This document shows, piece by piece, positions 62,756-64,000 of a stretch of 64,000 nt of DNA; the stretch's first letter is position 1; each line of letters opens with the position of its first letter. This DNA is from Sapria himalayana (lineage: Eukaryota; Streptophyta; Magnoliopsida; Malpighiales; Rafflesiaceae). The position numbers and the translations under genes were made by a program. The notes under the pieces are model-generated. The model was not told the DNA's origin. It searched no databases and was given only the letters and a program-made list of their open reading frames with translations. The stretch spans positions 1 to 64,000 of the forward strand of contig JAREIK010005402.1 in NCBI GenBank assembly GCA_029783825.1, in the 5' to 3' direction.

Positions 62756-64000
62756 AAATTATTTTAATTATTCAGAATAATTTTAATTTTAATTTTATTT
62801 ATTTATCAGTTTATTTTTATTGAAATATTAATTACAAAACAAATTATTAGTGAGGTAGATATAATTTAAATTAAACAAGTATACCCTAAATAATAAAGAA
62901 TAAATCTCATTGTTTTTCATTATAATTTTAAATATTCATTTTAATAATTTATTTGTTTATTTTTATATAAATATTAATTGAAAAATAAATTATGAGTTAG
63001 ACAAATATAATTTATATAAATTATTTTTCATAAAAAAAATATAGATAAACTTTTTAAAATAAAAAAAAATTAAAAAAAAATATTATTATATAGTAATATA
63101 ATTTGCTTTGCTTCTAAATCATTATAGGTTTTGTAATTATATTTTAATTTATACCTATCTTATTAATAATAGATTTTTTATTTATTTTTTAATAATTATT
63201 AGAATATCTATCAATAAAATTATTTATATTGAATTTATATGATATATAATTATTATGATTATTATAAATAAATATTGTATTCACATTTGAAAGAAATTTA
63301 AAAAATATTATATTTTCAAAGGTTATAACCTTTGAAAATAGCAAAAAATAATAAAAATAAATATATTGTTATTTTAATTTTTAAATAAAAACTATAAACC
63401 ACTAAATGCATAAAGAGTTAAATCAGTAAACTCTTAAAGCCCGTAATGCCTAAATACATAAACCATTAAACTGTTATATACTACTTAATAATTAAGAAAT
63501 CTAATTTTTATTTCAATTTATTTTAATTTTAAATATTCATTTTAATTATTTATTAGTTTATTTTTATATGAATTTTTCTTACAAAATAATTTATGCGTTA
63601 TACAAATATAATTTGTGTAAATTATTTTTAATCAAAAATTTATAGATAAACTTTTTAAAAGGAAAAAAAATTTCAAAATAAAAATTATTTTATAGTAATA
63701 TATATTTTTTTGCTTCTGAATCATTTTAGATTTTGTAATTATATTTTAATTGATATATATCTTATTAATAATAGATTATTAAGTTATTTTTTCATCATTA
63801 TTAGAATATTTATCAATAAAATTCTTTATATTGAATTTATATGATATATAAATATAATGATTATTATAACTAAATATTGAATTCGCTTTTGAAAAAAATT
63901 TTAAAATTATTATATTTTCAAAGGTTATAACCTTTGAAAATGTGAAAGATTAAAAAAAATAATTTTTCTTTGTTATTCTATTATTTAAATAAAACCTATA
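62756..64000 (-). repeat. AT-rich satellite array, reverse orientation, outside the right U block
   Basis: Satellite resumes with aattattttaattattcag and holds two more monomers, with landmarks near 63390 and 63990. They include the marker type with ctaaatgcataaag and cattaaactgttatatac near 63410-63480. Clear dyads lie at 63311-63340 and around 63930. It runs to the window edge. Its presence shows that U is embedded in the satellite domain and does not mark the domain's outer limit. Confidence 0.9.

Overview
The window is nuclear DNA of a plant, almost certainly a flowering plant. The only recognisable protein-coding remains belong to a plant Ac-like (RICESLEEPER type) hAT transposase. There is also a solo LTR with 5'-TG...CA-3' ends, and degenerate TTTAGGG-like strings. 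No intact cellular gene, rRNA, tRNA or CRISPR array is visible. About 55 kb of the 64 kb is an extremely AT-rich satellite. Its monomers are mostly near 585 bp, with 740 bp and shortened variants. Each carries a perfect or near-perfect dyad centred on GGTTATAACC and a G-rich strand motif of the form TTTAGG-CATTTAGTGGTTTATAGG.

Layout: (1) 1-2324, a non-satellite block, here called U. (2) 2325-15356, satellite in forward orientation, with a 575-bp solo LTR at 9660-10234. (3) 15365-17775, the 5' half of a hAT element. (4) 17776-34723, about 17 kb of forward satellite. (5) 34724-36091, the 3' half of a hAT element. (6) 36092 to about 43255, forward satellite. (7) about 43255-60280, the same satellite in reverse orientation. 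(8) 60281 to about 62755, U again, inverted relative to the first copy. (9) 62756-64000, reverse satellite.

The main result is architectural. Positions 1-62616 form a giant inverted (foldback-like) structure. The outermost 4.1 kb on each side (1 to about 4080 and about 58510-62616) are collinear inverted copies, including the U/satellite junction and a shared micro-inversion. Further in, the two sides carry the same monomer types in opposite orientation but in rearranged order. The orientation flips at about 43255, inside the monomer's own palindrome.

The two hAT halves are bounded by the same 8-bp target duplication (gcatttag at 15357-15364 and 36092-36099). They therefore descend from one insertion that was later split by about 17 kb of satellite, with about 195 bp of the transposase linker now present on both sides. 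All coding remnants are broken. I see no active gene in this window. The interest lies in how satellite, hAT, LTR and inverted arms built each other. All identities and boundaries come from alignment by eye.
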